64,000 nt of DNA from Beijerinckiaceae bacterium. Its GTDB lineage: Bacteria; Pseudomonadota; Alphaproteobacteria; Rhizobiales; Beijerinckiaceae. Of the stretch, positions 11,417-20,699 are shown in pieces; the first letter of the stretch is position 1, and each line of letters starts with the position of its first letter. The position numbers and the translations under genes are program-made. The notes beneath the pieces were generated by a model. It made no database searches, had not been told where the DNA came from, and was given only the letters and a program-made list of their open reading frames with translations. The DNA lies in assembly GCA_947476075.1 (NCBI GenBank), contig CANJPM010000002.1, forward strand, positions 1 through 64,000, read 5' to 3'.

Positions 11417-12229
11417 CTATTTCAAGATCACTTTCTCTTCAATCTGTCGCCGGATCTGGTCAATCAAGGTGGGGGTCGACGGTCCGGGGCAAATAAAAAA
11501 GACATCAGGTACTATCAGTCTTTTGCCCGCTGGATAGAGGCGCCTCATAGTCGGATGAAGAAATATTGCCTGTCCTTGATCTTCAGCGACCGTAAGAGCA
11601 TCAGAGACAACAAGATAGTCGGGTCTTGCGGCTATAAGTTTCTCGATCGGCACAAAAGCTCCACCAATTGTTAAAGCGAATTGGTCGGATGCATCGCGCA
11701 ATCCCACATGCTCCAGCACCTCGGCGGTAACGCCTTCTCTTTGAGCGTAACCTCTTCTTTGCAGAAGGAGGAAAGAGAGATCAGCCACCATACGCGCTAG
11801 CAAATTCCGCAAATTGGCCAGCGATCGATCAATGTCGGCGACGAGCTCGGAGCCACTGGTTCCATGCCCCATTGAGGCGGCCGCCTCAATCACTCCCATC
11901 TTGGTTTCTGCAAGAGTATTCCACTGCGGCAATACCTGTATTCTCATGCCGGCGTTGGATGGAATGGTGATGGTGTATCTCGCATCGTGCGCCCCCACCA
12001 AAACTAGGTCAGGCGCAAAACGAAGAATTGTTTCAGTGGCAGACCGCATGGCCGGGACTGAACCCTCCAGTTTTGAGTGATAGGAGAGCGCCGGGTTCCT
12101 AGACATTGAACTGAGACCAAGAACCTGACCGTTATTGCCAAACTCAAGCGCGCGCTGGTCTTTGGAAAGATTAAATGAAACTAGTCTGATAGGGTTGGCA
12201 ACAGCGACATTTTGATGGGAAGCGACCAA
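11417..12229 (-). CDS. BtuF/FhuD-like periplasmic substrate-binding protein; N-terminus lacks a signal peptide (probably damaged)
   Basis: IRLVSFNLSKDQRALEFGNNGQVLGLSSMSRNPALSYHSK...APDLVLVGAHDARYT; opens at TTG with an in-frame TGA seven codons upstream. Confidence 0.7.
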   Translation of the reverse strand: MVASHQNVAVANPIRLVSFNLSKDQRALEFGNNGQVLGLSSMSRNPALSYHSKLEGSVPAMRSATETILRFAPDLVLVGAHDARYTITIPSNAGMRIQVLPQWNTLAETKMGVIEAAASMGHGTSGSELVADIDRSLANLRNLLARMVADLSFLLLQRRGYAQREGVTAEVLEHVGLRDASDQFALTIGGAFVPIEKLIAARPDYLVVSDALTVAEDQGQAIFLHPTMRRLYPAGKRLIVPDVFFICPGPSTPTLIDQIRRQIEEKVILK

Positions 12230-12231
12230 GT

Positions 12232-13219
12232 ATGCGCATACGCTTGATCATTGTCCTTAGCATTATTCTAGCGACGCTTTGCGTCGTCCGGCTGTCAATT
12301 GGCGCTGCGTCATTGAGCGCCCAGGAAGTGCTCGTAGGTTTGTTTGATCCAGATTCGCAGTCCGCTTTGATCGTTCGTGACCTTTGGCTGCCTCGGCTCA
12401 TATAGGCTATGACGTGTGGCGCAAGGCTGGGCCTTTGCGGAACCGCTTCGCAAGCGCTCACAAAAACCTTCTTCCCGACCTTGGGCTTTTGGCGCTCCAC
12501 AGGCTGCAGCTTTTGAAGTTGTGCTTATGCTGTCAGGAAGCGTCCCTGATGTCCTATCGTTTTACCTACCTGTTGCGGCGATCAGTTTTTCCATTCTATC
12601 GATGGCGTTGATCATAATTTTTTGGCTAGTAATAAGAATATAGTTTCTATCTTGCTTGTCGGCATGGCGCATGGAAGTCTTTTTGGCGCGGGCACATCGC
12701 TCTTACTAGCATTTCGGCAAACCCGTTTACCGTAACTGAATTTTTTTGCTTCTTGGCTCCTTTGCTGATCGTTCGATTATACATGTGACACTCAGTGTTC
12801 TATTCATATTCTTGGGATGCTTGTTGCTCTTTCGCTGCTGGTCTGCTCATCGAGCTTTAGCGCTGGGAGAAAATACAGCGCGGTCCCTTGGATATAAGGT
12901 AGAGCTTACAACAACGACTACCATTTTGGGGATTGCGTTGACGATTGGAGCCGGCACGGCTGTGGTTGCCGCCACAGGATTCGTTGGGCTAATTGCGCCT
13001 CACCTTGTACGATCAAGTTGCGGCGGCGACCCTTCCTTGACGCGGTTGCCGTCCTGCCTCGCGGACGCATGCATTACAACGACGGCAGATATTGTGGTGC
13101 GTAGCCTTCCCTCAAGCGGTGAGGTACATATCGGAGTGGTAACAGCTCTTATTGGAGCCCCGTTCCTTCTATATATTGCGATGAAGAAGCAGAGTTCTTT
13201 TGGGGGAGCTCGCGCGTGA
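12232..13219 (+). pseudogene. FecCD/BtuC-family ABC transporter permease, disrupted
   Basis: Frame 1 MRIRLIIVLSIILATLCVVRLSIG...LIVRDLWLPRLI*AMTCGARLGLCGTASQALTK (TAG at 12403-12405), continued in other frames: KNLLPDLGLLAL; APQAAAFEVVLMLSGSVPDVLSFYLPVAAISFSI; ISANPFTVTEFF; LLGSFADRS...ALGENTARSLGYKV...GFVGLIAPHLVR...GVVTALIGAPFLLYI. Confidence 0.85.
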
Positions 13220-14016
13220 TGTCTTCAGATTCTTTGGAGCCTCGTGACGGAAGCGCCCTTATGAGTTGGCGCGACGTGTACGTTATCCATGACAACAAGT
13301 ATTTGTTGCAGAACGTTTGTTTTGATCTCTTCAAAAATGATCTGATAGCAATCGTTGGGCCCAATGGCGCCGGTAAATCGACGCTGTTGCGCACGGCTGC
13401 AGGTCTGATTCGTCCTGAGGGGTACGCTACAATCCTGCGAAGGCAAGCATGCGGACTTAACGGTCGTGAACGGTCAAAGTTGATTTCATATTTGCCGCAG
13501 CAGCGCGATTTGGCTTGGCCTATGTCGGCTAGAGACTTGGTCCGCTTGGGAATTGGTGCGTTTGCAAATCAGTCATCAGCAGACGCGGCCAAGATAGACA
13601 ATAGCCTTCGAGAGCTCGGCGTCCTTCATCTTGCCGACACGTCGGTGAACAATTTATCTGGAGGCGAGCGGGCTAGCATTTCTCTAGCGCGAGCTTTGGT
13701 CAGCTCATCGCCAATCCTGATTGCGGACGAGCCTCTGAATTCACTCGATCCGGCGGCGCAATTGCTTGCCATGGAAGTGTTGGCGCATCGAGCGGAATCA
13801 GGCAGACCGGTGATCGCAGCCTTTCACGAAATCAGCTTGGCTTTGCGCTACGCCACAAAAATTTTGGTTGTCCATAAGGGCCGCATGTTAGCCTGCGCCC
13901 CACCAGACATCATCATGGAATCCAGAGCGCTTAGTCATGCTTTTGGCGTTGAATTTAGGTTCTATTCAACGCCTCACGGATATGACGCGACGTTTGATCA
14001 CTCACCTGCGGACTAA
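13219..14016 (+). CDS. ABC transporter ATP-binding protein (BtuD/FecE-like)
   Basis: Walker A GPNGAGKSTLLRTAAGL, signature LSGGERASISLARAL, Walker B ILIADEPLNSLDP. Confidence 0.9.
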   Translation: MSSDSLEPRDGSALMSWRDVYVIHDNKYLLQNVCFDLFKNDLIAIVGPNGAGKSTLLRTAAGLIRPEGYATILRRQACGLNGRERSKLISYLPQQRDLAWPMSARDLVRLGIGAFANQSSADAAKIDNSLRELGVLHLADTSVNNLSGGERASISLARALVSSSPILIADEPLNSLDPAAQLLAMEVLAHRAESGRPVIAAFHEISLALRYATKILVVHKGRMLACAPPDIIMESRALSHAFGVEFRFYSTPHGYDATFDHSPAD

Positions 14017-14026
14017 CAACTCATCG

Positions 14027-14572
14027 TTATTTCGGCGCTCGCTTCGCCAGAATTCTTTGCAAAGTTCTCCGATGCATGTTGAGCCGCCTCGCTGTTTCAG
14101 AAACATTGCGTCCGCAAAGTTCATAAATTCGTTGAATGTGCTCCCAACGAACCCGATCGGCGGACATCGGATTTGAAGGAAGCTCGGCCTTGTTCCCTGA
14201 AGTAACCAGTGCCTGATAGATTTCGTCGGCGTCCGCTGGCTTAGCTATGTAGTCAAAAGCGCCGAGCTTCACCGCCGTCACGGCGGTCGCTATGTTTCCG
14301 TAGCCCGTCAATATAACGCCACGCGCTTCGGGGCGCGTCGCTTTCAGCTTCAGGATGACGTCGAGCCCGCTACCGTCGCCCAGCCTTAGATCAATGATTG
14401 CATAGGCTGGCGCGCTTCTTTCGATACTTTCCAGACCATCTGCGACGGTCCTGGCAGTCGCAACCTCAAACCCTCTTTGCTCCATTGCTCGCGAAAGCCG
14501 TTGAAGGAAAGGCTGATCGTCATCGACGATGAGAAGGGTCTTTTCGGTCTCCGCTATGGTGAGCTGGTCCAT
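14027..14572 (-). CDS. RegA/ActR/PrrA-type redox response regulator
   Basis: LLIVDDDQPFLQRLSRAMEQRGFEVATA...AIIDLRLGDGSGLDVI...GAFDYIAKPADADEI plus C-terminal Fis-type HTH NVSETARRLNMHRRTLQRILAKRAP. Confidence 0.9.
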   Translation of the reverse strand: MDQLTIAETEKTLLIVDDDQPFLQRLSRAMEQRGFEVATARTVADGLESIERSAPAYAIIDLRLGDGSGLDVILKLKATRPEARGVILTGYGNIATAVTAVKLGAFDYIAKPADADEIYQALVTSGNKAELPSNPMSADRVRWEHIQRIYELCGRNVSETARRLNMHRRTLQRILAKRAPK

Positions 14573-14615
14573 TTTCCGCTTCGCGAGTTCAGACAGCGCA
14601 AATCAGCGCAAAGCT

Positions 14616-15953
14616 TCAACTAGGCGAGTCGTGTCGATTTGCAACCGTCTGCGCGAAGGTTCCCTCAAAAAGATCCCGGCTCCAGAGGACCGTTACGCGC
14701 GCGCCGCCGCTTGAGGGTATATTTTCCATCCTCACCGTGGCTCCAGTTCGTTCAAGCAGCGTCTTGGCGATAAACAGGCCCAGTCCCAAGCCGCCCTCGT
14801 CCATTTTGGCGCTCCGTCGAGCGCTGCGACTGGTCACATATGGCTCACCGAGCCTCGCCAAGATTTCCAACGGGAACCCCGGTCCATTATCTTCAATGAT
14901 GATATGGACTTGCTCATGAGACCATCCGCCGCTCACGGTCACAAGAGACCTTGCGAAATCAACTGCATTCTCAATAATATTGCTGAGACCATACAAAATT
15001 GCGGGATTTCTGGTGAGAGATGGTTCGGACTGATCGCCTGACAGCTGCGTATCGAGCTGGACACCGAAGTTGCGTACGGGCGCGATGATCTCTTCGATCA
15101 TCTGACTAAGGCTCAACGCTCCCCAGATTCTATCTCCATCACTACCCAGAGATGTTAGTTTCCCCAATATTGCGCGACATCGCGTCACTTCCTGTTCGAG
15201 AAGCAAAACGTCATCGGTAAGCGCGCCCAATTCAGGACCTAGTTTCCGCATTTCCCTGACCACAAGCGTGATCGTAGCAAGCGGCGTCCCTAATTCGTGC
15301 GCGGCGGCCGCAGCTAGACCATCAAGTTGCGTTAAATGCTGCTCACGCGCCAGCACCAGCTCAGTTGCGCCCAGAGCGTCCGTCAACCTTCGAGCTTCGT
15401 CCGCGACCCTGAATGCGTAAGCTGCGATAAATGTAGATCCCAGTACGAGGGCGATCCATATTCCCCCGATATAGAGAAGCGGAAGGGTAAGCTCCGTATC
15501 GGCGCGCCACGGCAATCGATAGTGGTGAAACGCCAAAAAGCTAGCGGCTACTATCATCACAAGAACAAGGATAAGCGTCCGCTTTAGAGACAGCGACACC
15601 GCAGAGATCAGAATCGGCGCCAGAAAGAGGATCGCGAACGGGTTCTGAAGCCCGCCGGTAAAAAACAGTAAGCTTGCGAGTTGAACGATATCAAAGGCGA
15701 GCAGGACACTAGCCGGGTTCTCGCCAAGTCTATGGTTCACGCCGTAGCGAAGCCGGAGCCCTATATTCAGCCAGATCGAAACAGCCACCGATACGAGGCA
15801 GAGGACCAAGGGAAGATCGAAACCCAAGATAAAATAAGTGACCAACAAGGCAGAGATTTGACCCCCCACCGCAAGCCAGCGGAGCTTAACGAGGGTGTCC
15901 ACGCGCAGCGAACGGGCCCTGCTGCCAAAGTCTATGCATCGATCCAAGTTCAT
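14616..15953 (-). CDS. RegB/ActS/PrrB-type sensor histidine kinase
   Basis: LRVDTLVKLRWLAVGGQISALLVTYFILGFDLPL, H-box AAAHELGTPLATITLV, NIIENAVDFA, GLGLGLFIAKTLLERTGA; next to RegA-type regulator. Confidence 0.9.
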   Translation of the reverse strand: MNLDRCIDFGSRARSLRVDTLVKLRWLAVGGQISALLVTYFILGFDLPLVLCLVSVAVSIWLNIGLRLRYGVNHRLGENPASVLLAFDIVQLASLLFFTGGLQNPFAILFLAPILISAVSLSLKRTLILVLVMIVAASFLAFHHYRLPWRADTELTLPLLYIGGIWIALVLGSTFIAAYAFRVADEARRLTDALGATELVLAREQHLTQLDGLAAAAAHELGTPLATITLVVREMRKLGPELGALTDDVLLLEQEVTRCRAILGKLTSLGSDGDRIWGALSLSQMIEEIIAPVRNFGVQLDTQLSGDQSEPSLTRNPAILYGLSNIIENAVDFARSLVTVSGGWSHEQVHIIIEDNGPGFPLEILARLGEPYVTSRSARRSAKMDEGGLGLGLFIAKTLLERTGATVRMENIPSSGGARVTVLWSRDLFEGTFAQTVANRHDSPS

Positions 15954-16053
15954 AGCGGTAATTTATACTGGAAAATCAATAAACTCTAGCGGTACAATGC
16001 TCCATTAGTTCTTGATATCCAGCGTGCTGGCGATTGCAAGAGGCGGACACGCG

Positions 16054-17307
16054 ATGAACCGGTTTTCGTACCAGATCTATGAAATGGCTCACCTCGCCGT
16101 CGCCCCGGCGCGTGCGGTGTCGGACGCAACTCGGCTTCTGTTCAAGAGTCCGCTGAATCCTTGGGCACATACGCTCTTGGGGCGAAATCTTGCCGCTTCC
16201 GCCGAATTGTTCGAGCGGGTCACCCGGCGTTATGGAAAGCCCGTCTTTGACTACGGTTCCACCATTATAAGAGGTCGAAGCGTTGCCATAGACGAGACCC
16301 TAGTATGGGAGAGGCCTTTCTGTCGTCTTCTCAAATTTGCGCAACAATGTATCCGGCCAGCGCCTAGATCCAGGCTTTTGATCGTGGCTCCCATGTCCGG
16401 TCATTATGCGACGTTGTTGCGGGGCACGGTTGAGGCCTTCCTTCCGCACTATGACGTCTACATTACGGATTGGTCCGACGCTCGAATGGTCCCGCTTACA
16501 GCGGGGAGCTTCAATCTCGATGATTACGTCGATTATCTCATTTCTATTTTTGAGTTTCTCAATGAAGCCGAGGATGCGTCTCCTCTTCATACGCTTGGAG
16601 TGTGTCAGCCATCAGTTCCGCTTATCTCCGCCATCGCCTTAATGGAGGCTGATGGTAATGCAAAAGCGCCTGATTCTATGGTTCTTATGGGCGGGCCTAT
16701 CGACACGCGGAAGTGCCCCACTGCAGTTAACCTGTTGGCGCAGGAGCGAGGGACGGAATGGTTTCGACGAAACTGCATTGTATCAGTACCGTTTCCCTAC
16801 CCAGGCGTCAGTAGAGAGGTCTATCCTGGATTTCTTCAACTTTCAGGATTTATGGCGATGAACCTTGATCGGCACGTGAACGCTCACCTTGAAATGTTCA
16901 ACCATCTTATCGAGGGCGACGGCGATTCGGCAGAAAAGCATCGAGACTTTTATGATGAATATCTGGCCGTGATGGATCTGGACGCTGCATATTATCTCCA
17001 AACGATTGAGGAGGTGTTTGTGCGTCACTCGCTTCCTAAAGGGGAGATGATGCATCGCGGCAATAAGATTGACTTGCATGCGATTGAGCGTACCGCGCTA
17101 ATGACCGTTGAAGGAGAGAAGGACGACATATCAGGAGTCGGGCAAACTGCCGCCGCTCATGATCTTTGCATCAGGATTCCTGACAACAGGAAAGAGCATT
17201 ATTTGCAAGCTGGAGTAGGACATTACGGCGTTTTCAACGGATCGCGTTTCAACCGAGAAATAGCGCCGCGCATATGCGCGTTCTTTGAGCGCAGCGAGCA
17301 AAAGTAG
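16054..17307 (+). CDS. phaZ: Intracellular polyhydroxyalkanoate (PHB) depolymerase
   Basis: MNRFSYQIYEMAHLAVAPARAVSDATRLLFKSPLNPWAHTLLGRNLAAS...ITDWSDARMVPLTAGSFNLDDYVDYLI...GVCQPSVP. Confidence 0.9.
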   Translation: MNRFSYQIYEMAHLAVAPARAVSDATRLLFKSPLNPWAHTLLGRNLAASAELFERVTRRYGKPVFDYGSTIIRGRSVAIDETLVWERPFCRLLKFAQQCIRPAPRSRLLIVAPMSGHYATLLRGTVEAFLPHYDVYITDWSDARMVPLTAGSFNLDDYVDYLISIFEFLNEAEDASPLHTLGVCQPSVPLISAIALMEADGNAKAPDSMVLMGGPIDTRKCPTAVNLLAQERGTEWFRRNCIVSVPFPYPGVSREVYPGFLQLSGFMAMNLDRHVNAHLEMFNHLIEGDGDSAEKHRDFYDEYLAVMDLDAAYYLQTIEEVFVRHSLPKGEMMHRGNKIDLHAIERTALMTVEGEKDDISGVGQTAAAHDLCIRIPDNRKEHYLQAGVGHYGVFNGSRFNREIAPRICAFFERSEQK

Positions 17308-17364
17308 ACGCACTTCATCAAGGGCTGTTCCTGACATTGGAGCTCAGAGGCAGGGTAAGTCAGC

Positions 17365-18138
17365 ATGGCCATTGATGATTTGACGGTAGCGCACAACGGG
17401 CATACATACCAAATTGCTGTTCGCCGTCATGCAAAAGCAACTCGTTTCACACTTCGCATAAGAGCCGCCACGCGCGATGCGGTTTTGACGGCACCTATGA
17501 GAAGCCGTCTGTCGGAGGCTTGTAAGTTTGCGTCGGAACACGCTGAATGGATTCACTCAAAGCTTTTAAAGGTCCCCGACACAATTCCATTTCAGCACGG
17601 ATCGGTGATTCCTATTAGAGGCGTAGAGCATCAGATCGTACACGTTGCGACGGAGAGAGGTCTGGTGTCTCTTGGCCAAGCGGCGCGCGACGGCGCCAAC
17701 GTCAACCAGCCTCTCTTCCTTTATGTGTCAGGGCATGAAGAACATATAGAGCGTCGCACACGCGACTTTTTAAGGGGTCTGACGACGGGCGATATCCGTT
17801 CGGCTGTTAAAAAGCATAGCGATAAGCTGAACATCAAACCTCCGCAGGCGACGATCCGGGATACGGTCAGCAGATGGGGCTCATGTTCATCTTCAGGAGC
17901 TCTCAACTTTTCCTGGCGGCTCATCTTCGCGCCGGCTTTTGTCCTCGATTATTTAGCTGCGCACGAGGTGTCGCACATACTTGAGATGAACCATTCAAAA
18001 CGCTTTTGGGCGATTGTAGAAAACTTGTGCCCAGAAACTGCAATGGCGGAAAAGTGGTTGGATATCCATGGCGCAAGTCTCCACCGCTATGGTGCGAAAC
18101 GCACGGGAGTGCGAGCTCTAAAGCCTACAAAAAGTTAG
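17365..18138 (+). CDS. YgjP/SprT-like metallopeptidase (DUF45)
   Basis: RDTVSRWGSCSSSGALNFSWRLIFAPAFVLDYLAAHEVSHILEMNHSKRFWAIVE (HExxH-type motif HEVSH). Confidence 0.88.
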   Translation: MAIDDLTVAHNGHTYQIAVRRHAKATRFTLRIRAATRDAVLTAPMRSRLSEACKFASEHAEWIHSKLLKVPDTIPFQHGSVIPIRGVEHQIVHVATERGLVSLGQAARDGANVNQPLFLYVSGHEEHIERRTRDFLRGLTTGDIRSAVKKHSDKLNIKPPQATIRDTVSRWGSCSSSGALNFSWRLIFAPAFVLDYLAAHEVSHILEMNHSKRFWAIVENLCPETAMAEKWLDIHGASLHRYGAKRTGVRALKPTKS

Positions 18139-18810
18139 ATAAACCGGGTTCCGCCCCTCGCGGAACGCTTTGTCTTCAAATCGCGTTCCGGGCCAATTGC
18201 GCCATGGTTTCTCCCAATCGGATAGAGAGACTGGATTCCAGAGAAAATGCGGCGATTCCAGAATTCGCGAAAGTGTCCATCCGGCATAATCATCGATATC
18301 TGTTGCAAACCGTAACTCTGACCCTGGCTTCATGACGCGCGCCAAGTTGGCCAGAAACTCGGTAGAGATCAGACGTCTTTTTTTGTGACGCGTCTTAGGC
18401 CATGGATCCGGATACAGAATCGAGACTTGCTCTATTGAATCATCGGGCAAGTTTGCGATCAGGTCGGCGACCTCTTCATCATGAACTCGAATATTTGTAA
18501 TGCCTTGCTGCTCTATCAAGCCTAATAATTTTGCAACGCCGTTTACGAAGGGCTCACAGCCAATAAAGCATATTTCCGGATGCAGCTTGGCTTCGGACGC
18601 TAAATGCTCGCCGCCGCCAAATCCTATTTCCAACCATACGGGATTGGCTTTCTCGAAACCAAGAGAAGCCATCATCTCAGATCTGAGGGTCGACAGCTCT
18701 ACCCGGACATTCGGAAGCATCGACTGCTGCAACGATGCCTGCCGTGCGCGAAGGGACTTACCCTTTCGCCGACCATAGAATGAGGTTTTACGATAATCTG
18801 TTGTTGTCAT
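18118..18810 (-). CDS. trmB: tRNA (guanine-N7-)-methyltransferase
   Basis: FYGRRKGKSLRARQ, WLEIGFGGGEHL, GCEPFVNGVAKLL, LYPDPWPKTRHKKRRLI. Confidence 0.93.
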   Translation of the reverse strand: MTTTDYRKTSFYGRRKGKSLRARQASLQQSMLPNVRVELSTLRSEMMASLGFEKANPVWLEIGFGGGEHLASEAKLHPEICFIGCEPFVNGVAKLLGLIEQQGITNIRVHDEEVADLIANLPDDSIEQVSILYPDPWPKTRHKKRRLISTEFLANLARVMKPGSELRFATDIDDYAGWTLSRILESPHFLWNPVSLSDWEKPWRNWPGTRFEDKAFREGRNPVYLTFCRL

Positions 18811-18812
18811 TG

Positions 18813-18839
18813 AAAAAGGGCGACACACTGTGTCGCCCT
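18813..18839 (-). terminator. Rho-independent terminator of metK
   Basis: Minus strand AGGGCGACACAGTGTGTCGCCCTTTTTC, 11-nt perfect inverted arms and T tract right after the metK stop. Confidence 0.88.
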
Positions 18840-18846
18840 CTCCGAT

Positions 18847-20070
18847 TTAGCTAAAATAAGTTTTGAGTTTGTCGACAAGATCGGTCTTTTCCCAAGAAAA
18901 GCCGCCGTCGGCATCGGGCTGCCGGCCAAAGTGTCCATACGCGGACGTACGAGCATAAACTGGCTTATTGAGCTGCAAATGCTCGCGAATTCCACGCGGG
19001 GACAAGTTCATGGCGTCCATCAGAACGCTTTCGAGTTTGCCCTCATCGACAACGCCAGTACCATGCAGATCCGCATAGATAGACAGCGGCTTAGCAACGC
19101 CGATCGCGTAGGCCAATTGAAGCGTGCAACGATCAGCCAAGCCGGCCGCGACAACATTCTTTGCCAGATAGCGCGCTGCATATGCCGCCGAGCGATCAAC
19201 CTTGGTCGGATCCTTACCCGAGAACGCGCCACCACCGTGAGGCGCCGCTCCGCCGTAGGTATCGACGATAATCTTCCTTCCGGTAAGGCCACAATCGCCA
19301 TCCGGTCCACCGATATAGAACTTACCGGTCGGGTTAATGTGCCAAACCGTATTTTTATCGATCCAGCCCTCAGGGAGAGCCGAGCGCACGTAAGGCTCAA
19401 TCATTTCGCGGATCTGCGAAGACGTGAGGTCCTCGACTGTATGCTGATGAGAGACCACGATCTGCGTTACACCAACCGGCTTTCCATTCTCGTAACGAAT
19501 GGTGACCTGGCTCTTTGAATCAGGACCCAAGCCCTTCTCGATTCCGTTATGACGAGCTTCCGAGATGAGCCGCAGAACTTTATGGGCGTAATGGATAGGA
19601 GCCGGCATCAGCTCTGGCGTCTCGCGACAGGCATAGCCAAACATAATGCCTTGATCGCCGGCGCCTTCATCCTTGTTACCTGACGCATCAACGCCCTGCG
19701 CAATGTCAGCAGACTGGGCATGCAGCAGAACTTCAATCTTTGCATGCTCCCAGTGGAAGCCTTCCTGTTCGTAGCCGATGTCACGAATGGCTTGTCGCGC
19801 GACATGAATGATGGTGTCTTCGGAAAGCTTGGGTCCGCGGACCTCACCTGCGATGACAACACGATTGGTTGTAGCAAGCGTCTCGCATGCGACGCGAATC
19901 TGATACGGGTCAAGGCCAGCTTTAGCCCCTTCTCGAAAGAACAGATCAACAATTTCATCCGAGATCCTGTCGCAGACCTTGTCCGGATGACCTTCAGATA
20001 CGGATTCGCTTGTGAATAAATAATTTTGACGGGCCACGTACCTGTCTCCGGTGCTGGGCTGGGAAGCCAA
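18847..20070 (-). CDS. metK: S-adenosylmethionine synthase
   Basis: [61 protein letters not shown]. Confidence 0.97.
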   Translation of the reverse strand: MASQPSTGDRYVARQNYLFTSESVSEGHPDKVCDRISDEIVDLFFREGAKAGLDPYQIRVACETLATTNRVVIAGEVRGPKLSEDTIIHVARQAIRDIGYEQEGFHWEHAKIEVLLHAQSADIAQGVDASGNKDEGAGDQGIMFGYACRETPELMPAPIHYAHKVLRLISEARHNGIEKGLGPDSKSQVTIRYENGKPVGVTQIVVSHQHTVEDLTSSQIREMIEPYVRSALPEGWIDKNTVWHINPTGKFYIGGPDGDCGLTGRKIIVDTYGGAAPHGGGAFSGKDPTKVDRSAAYAARYLAKNVVAAGLADRCTLQLAYAIGVAKPLSIYADLHGTGVVDEGKLESVLMDAMNLSPRGIREHLQLNKPVYARTSAYGHFGRQPDADGGFSWEKTDLVDKLKTYFS

Positions 20071-20082
20071 GTTATTTCCACC

Positions 20083-20104
20083 CTAAAGCCGACAATGCGG
20101 CTTT
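20083..20104. other. Inverted repeat between xre regulator and metK
   Basis: AAAGCCG-ACAATG-CGGCTTT, 7-bp arms. Confidence 0.55.
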
Positions 20105-20197
20105 CGGCCGATTTAGCGATGATTTCATGGCAGCGCTCGTTCGTTTGGTCAAGCGATTGCGACGATAGCGTTCTATAAATCGAACGTTTAATGCGGC

Positions 20198-20599
20198 TCA
20201 GGTCTCAGGAGGCCCAGCCAGTGCGGTCACGAGCTCTACGATGCGTTTTCGGACCCGACGGTCTTTGATGCGAATGAATGACCGATGAAGCTGCAAGCCT
20301 TCAGCAGTGGCCACAAAGTCAAATTCAACCGGGCGAGGCTTTGTTTCCGAAAAACCTGCGCTGTCTTGTGTTTGGGGCAGTCCATCGAAAAAATATGAGG
20401 TCTCTGCTGTAAGCGTTTTGGCAATCGCCTGCAAACGGCTGGCGCCAATTCGATTTGTGCCTTTTTCATATTTCTGGATCTGCTGAAACGTGACGCCAAC
20501 GGCGTCTCCTAATCGTTCCTGGGTCAGCCCAAGCATCATTCTTCGCAGCCGCACGCGGCTGCCGATGTACTTGTCGATACTGCTTGGCGTCCGCTTCAC
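20198..20599 (-). CDS. XRE-family HTH transcriptional regulator
   Basis: GSRVRLRRMMLGLTQERLGDAVGVTFQQIQKYEKGTNRIGASRLQAIAKTL. Confidence 0.9.
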   Translation of the reverse strand: MKRTPSSIDKYIGSRVRLRRMMLGLTQERLGDAVGVTFQQIQKYEKGTNRIGASRLQAIAKTLTAETSYFFDGLPQTQDSAGFSETKPRPVEFDFVATAEGLQLHRSFIRIKDRRVRKRIVELVTALAGPPET

Positions 20600-20699
20600 G
20601 ACGAAAGCACCCTACAAGGAAACACCTCGGGCGCCGGCCGAGGTCACGCTTATGTAATACTCTCTAATATCGGACCTTGCAATCGCATGCTATCCGCTA

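Noticed and set aside
12171-12500. 109-aa minus-strand ORF across the BtuF/BtuC junction
   Set aside because: Cys/Arg-rich shadow of the decayed permease, not a separate gene.
20071-20197. SAM riboswitch upstream of metK
   Set aside because: I could not match the sequence to SAM-I, SAM-II or SAM/SAH consensus; only a simple hairpin is supported.
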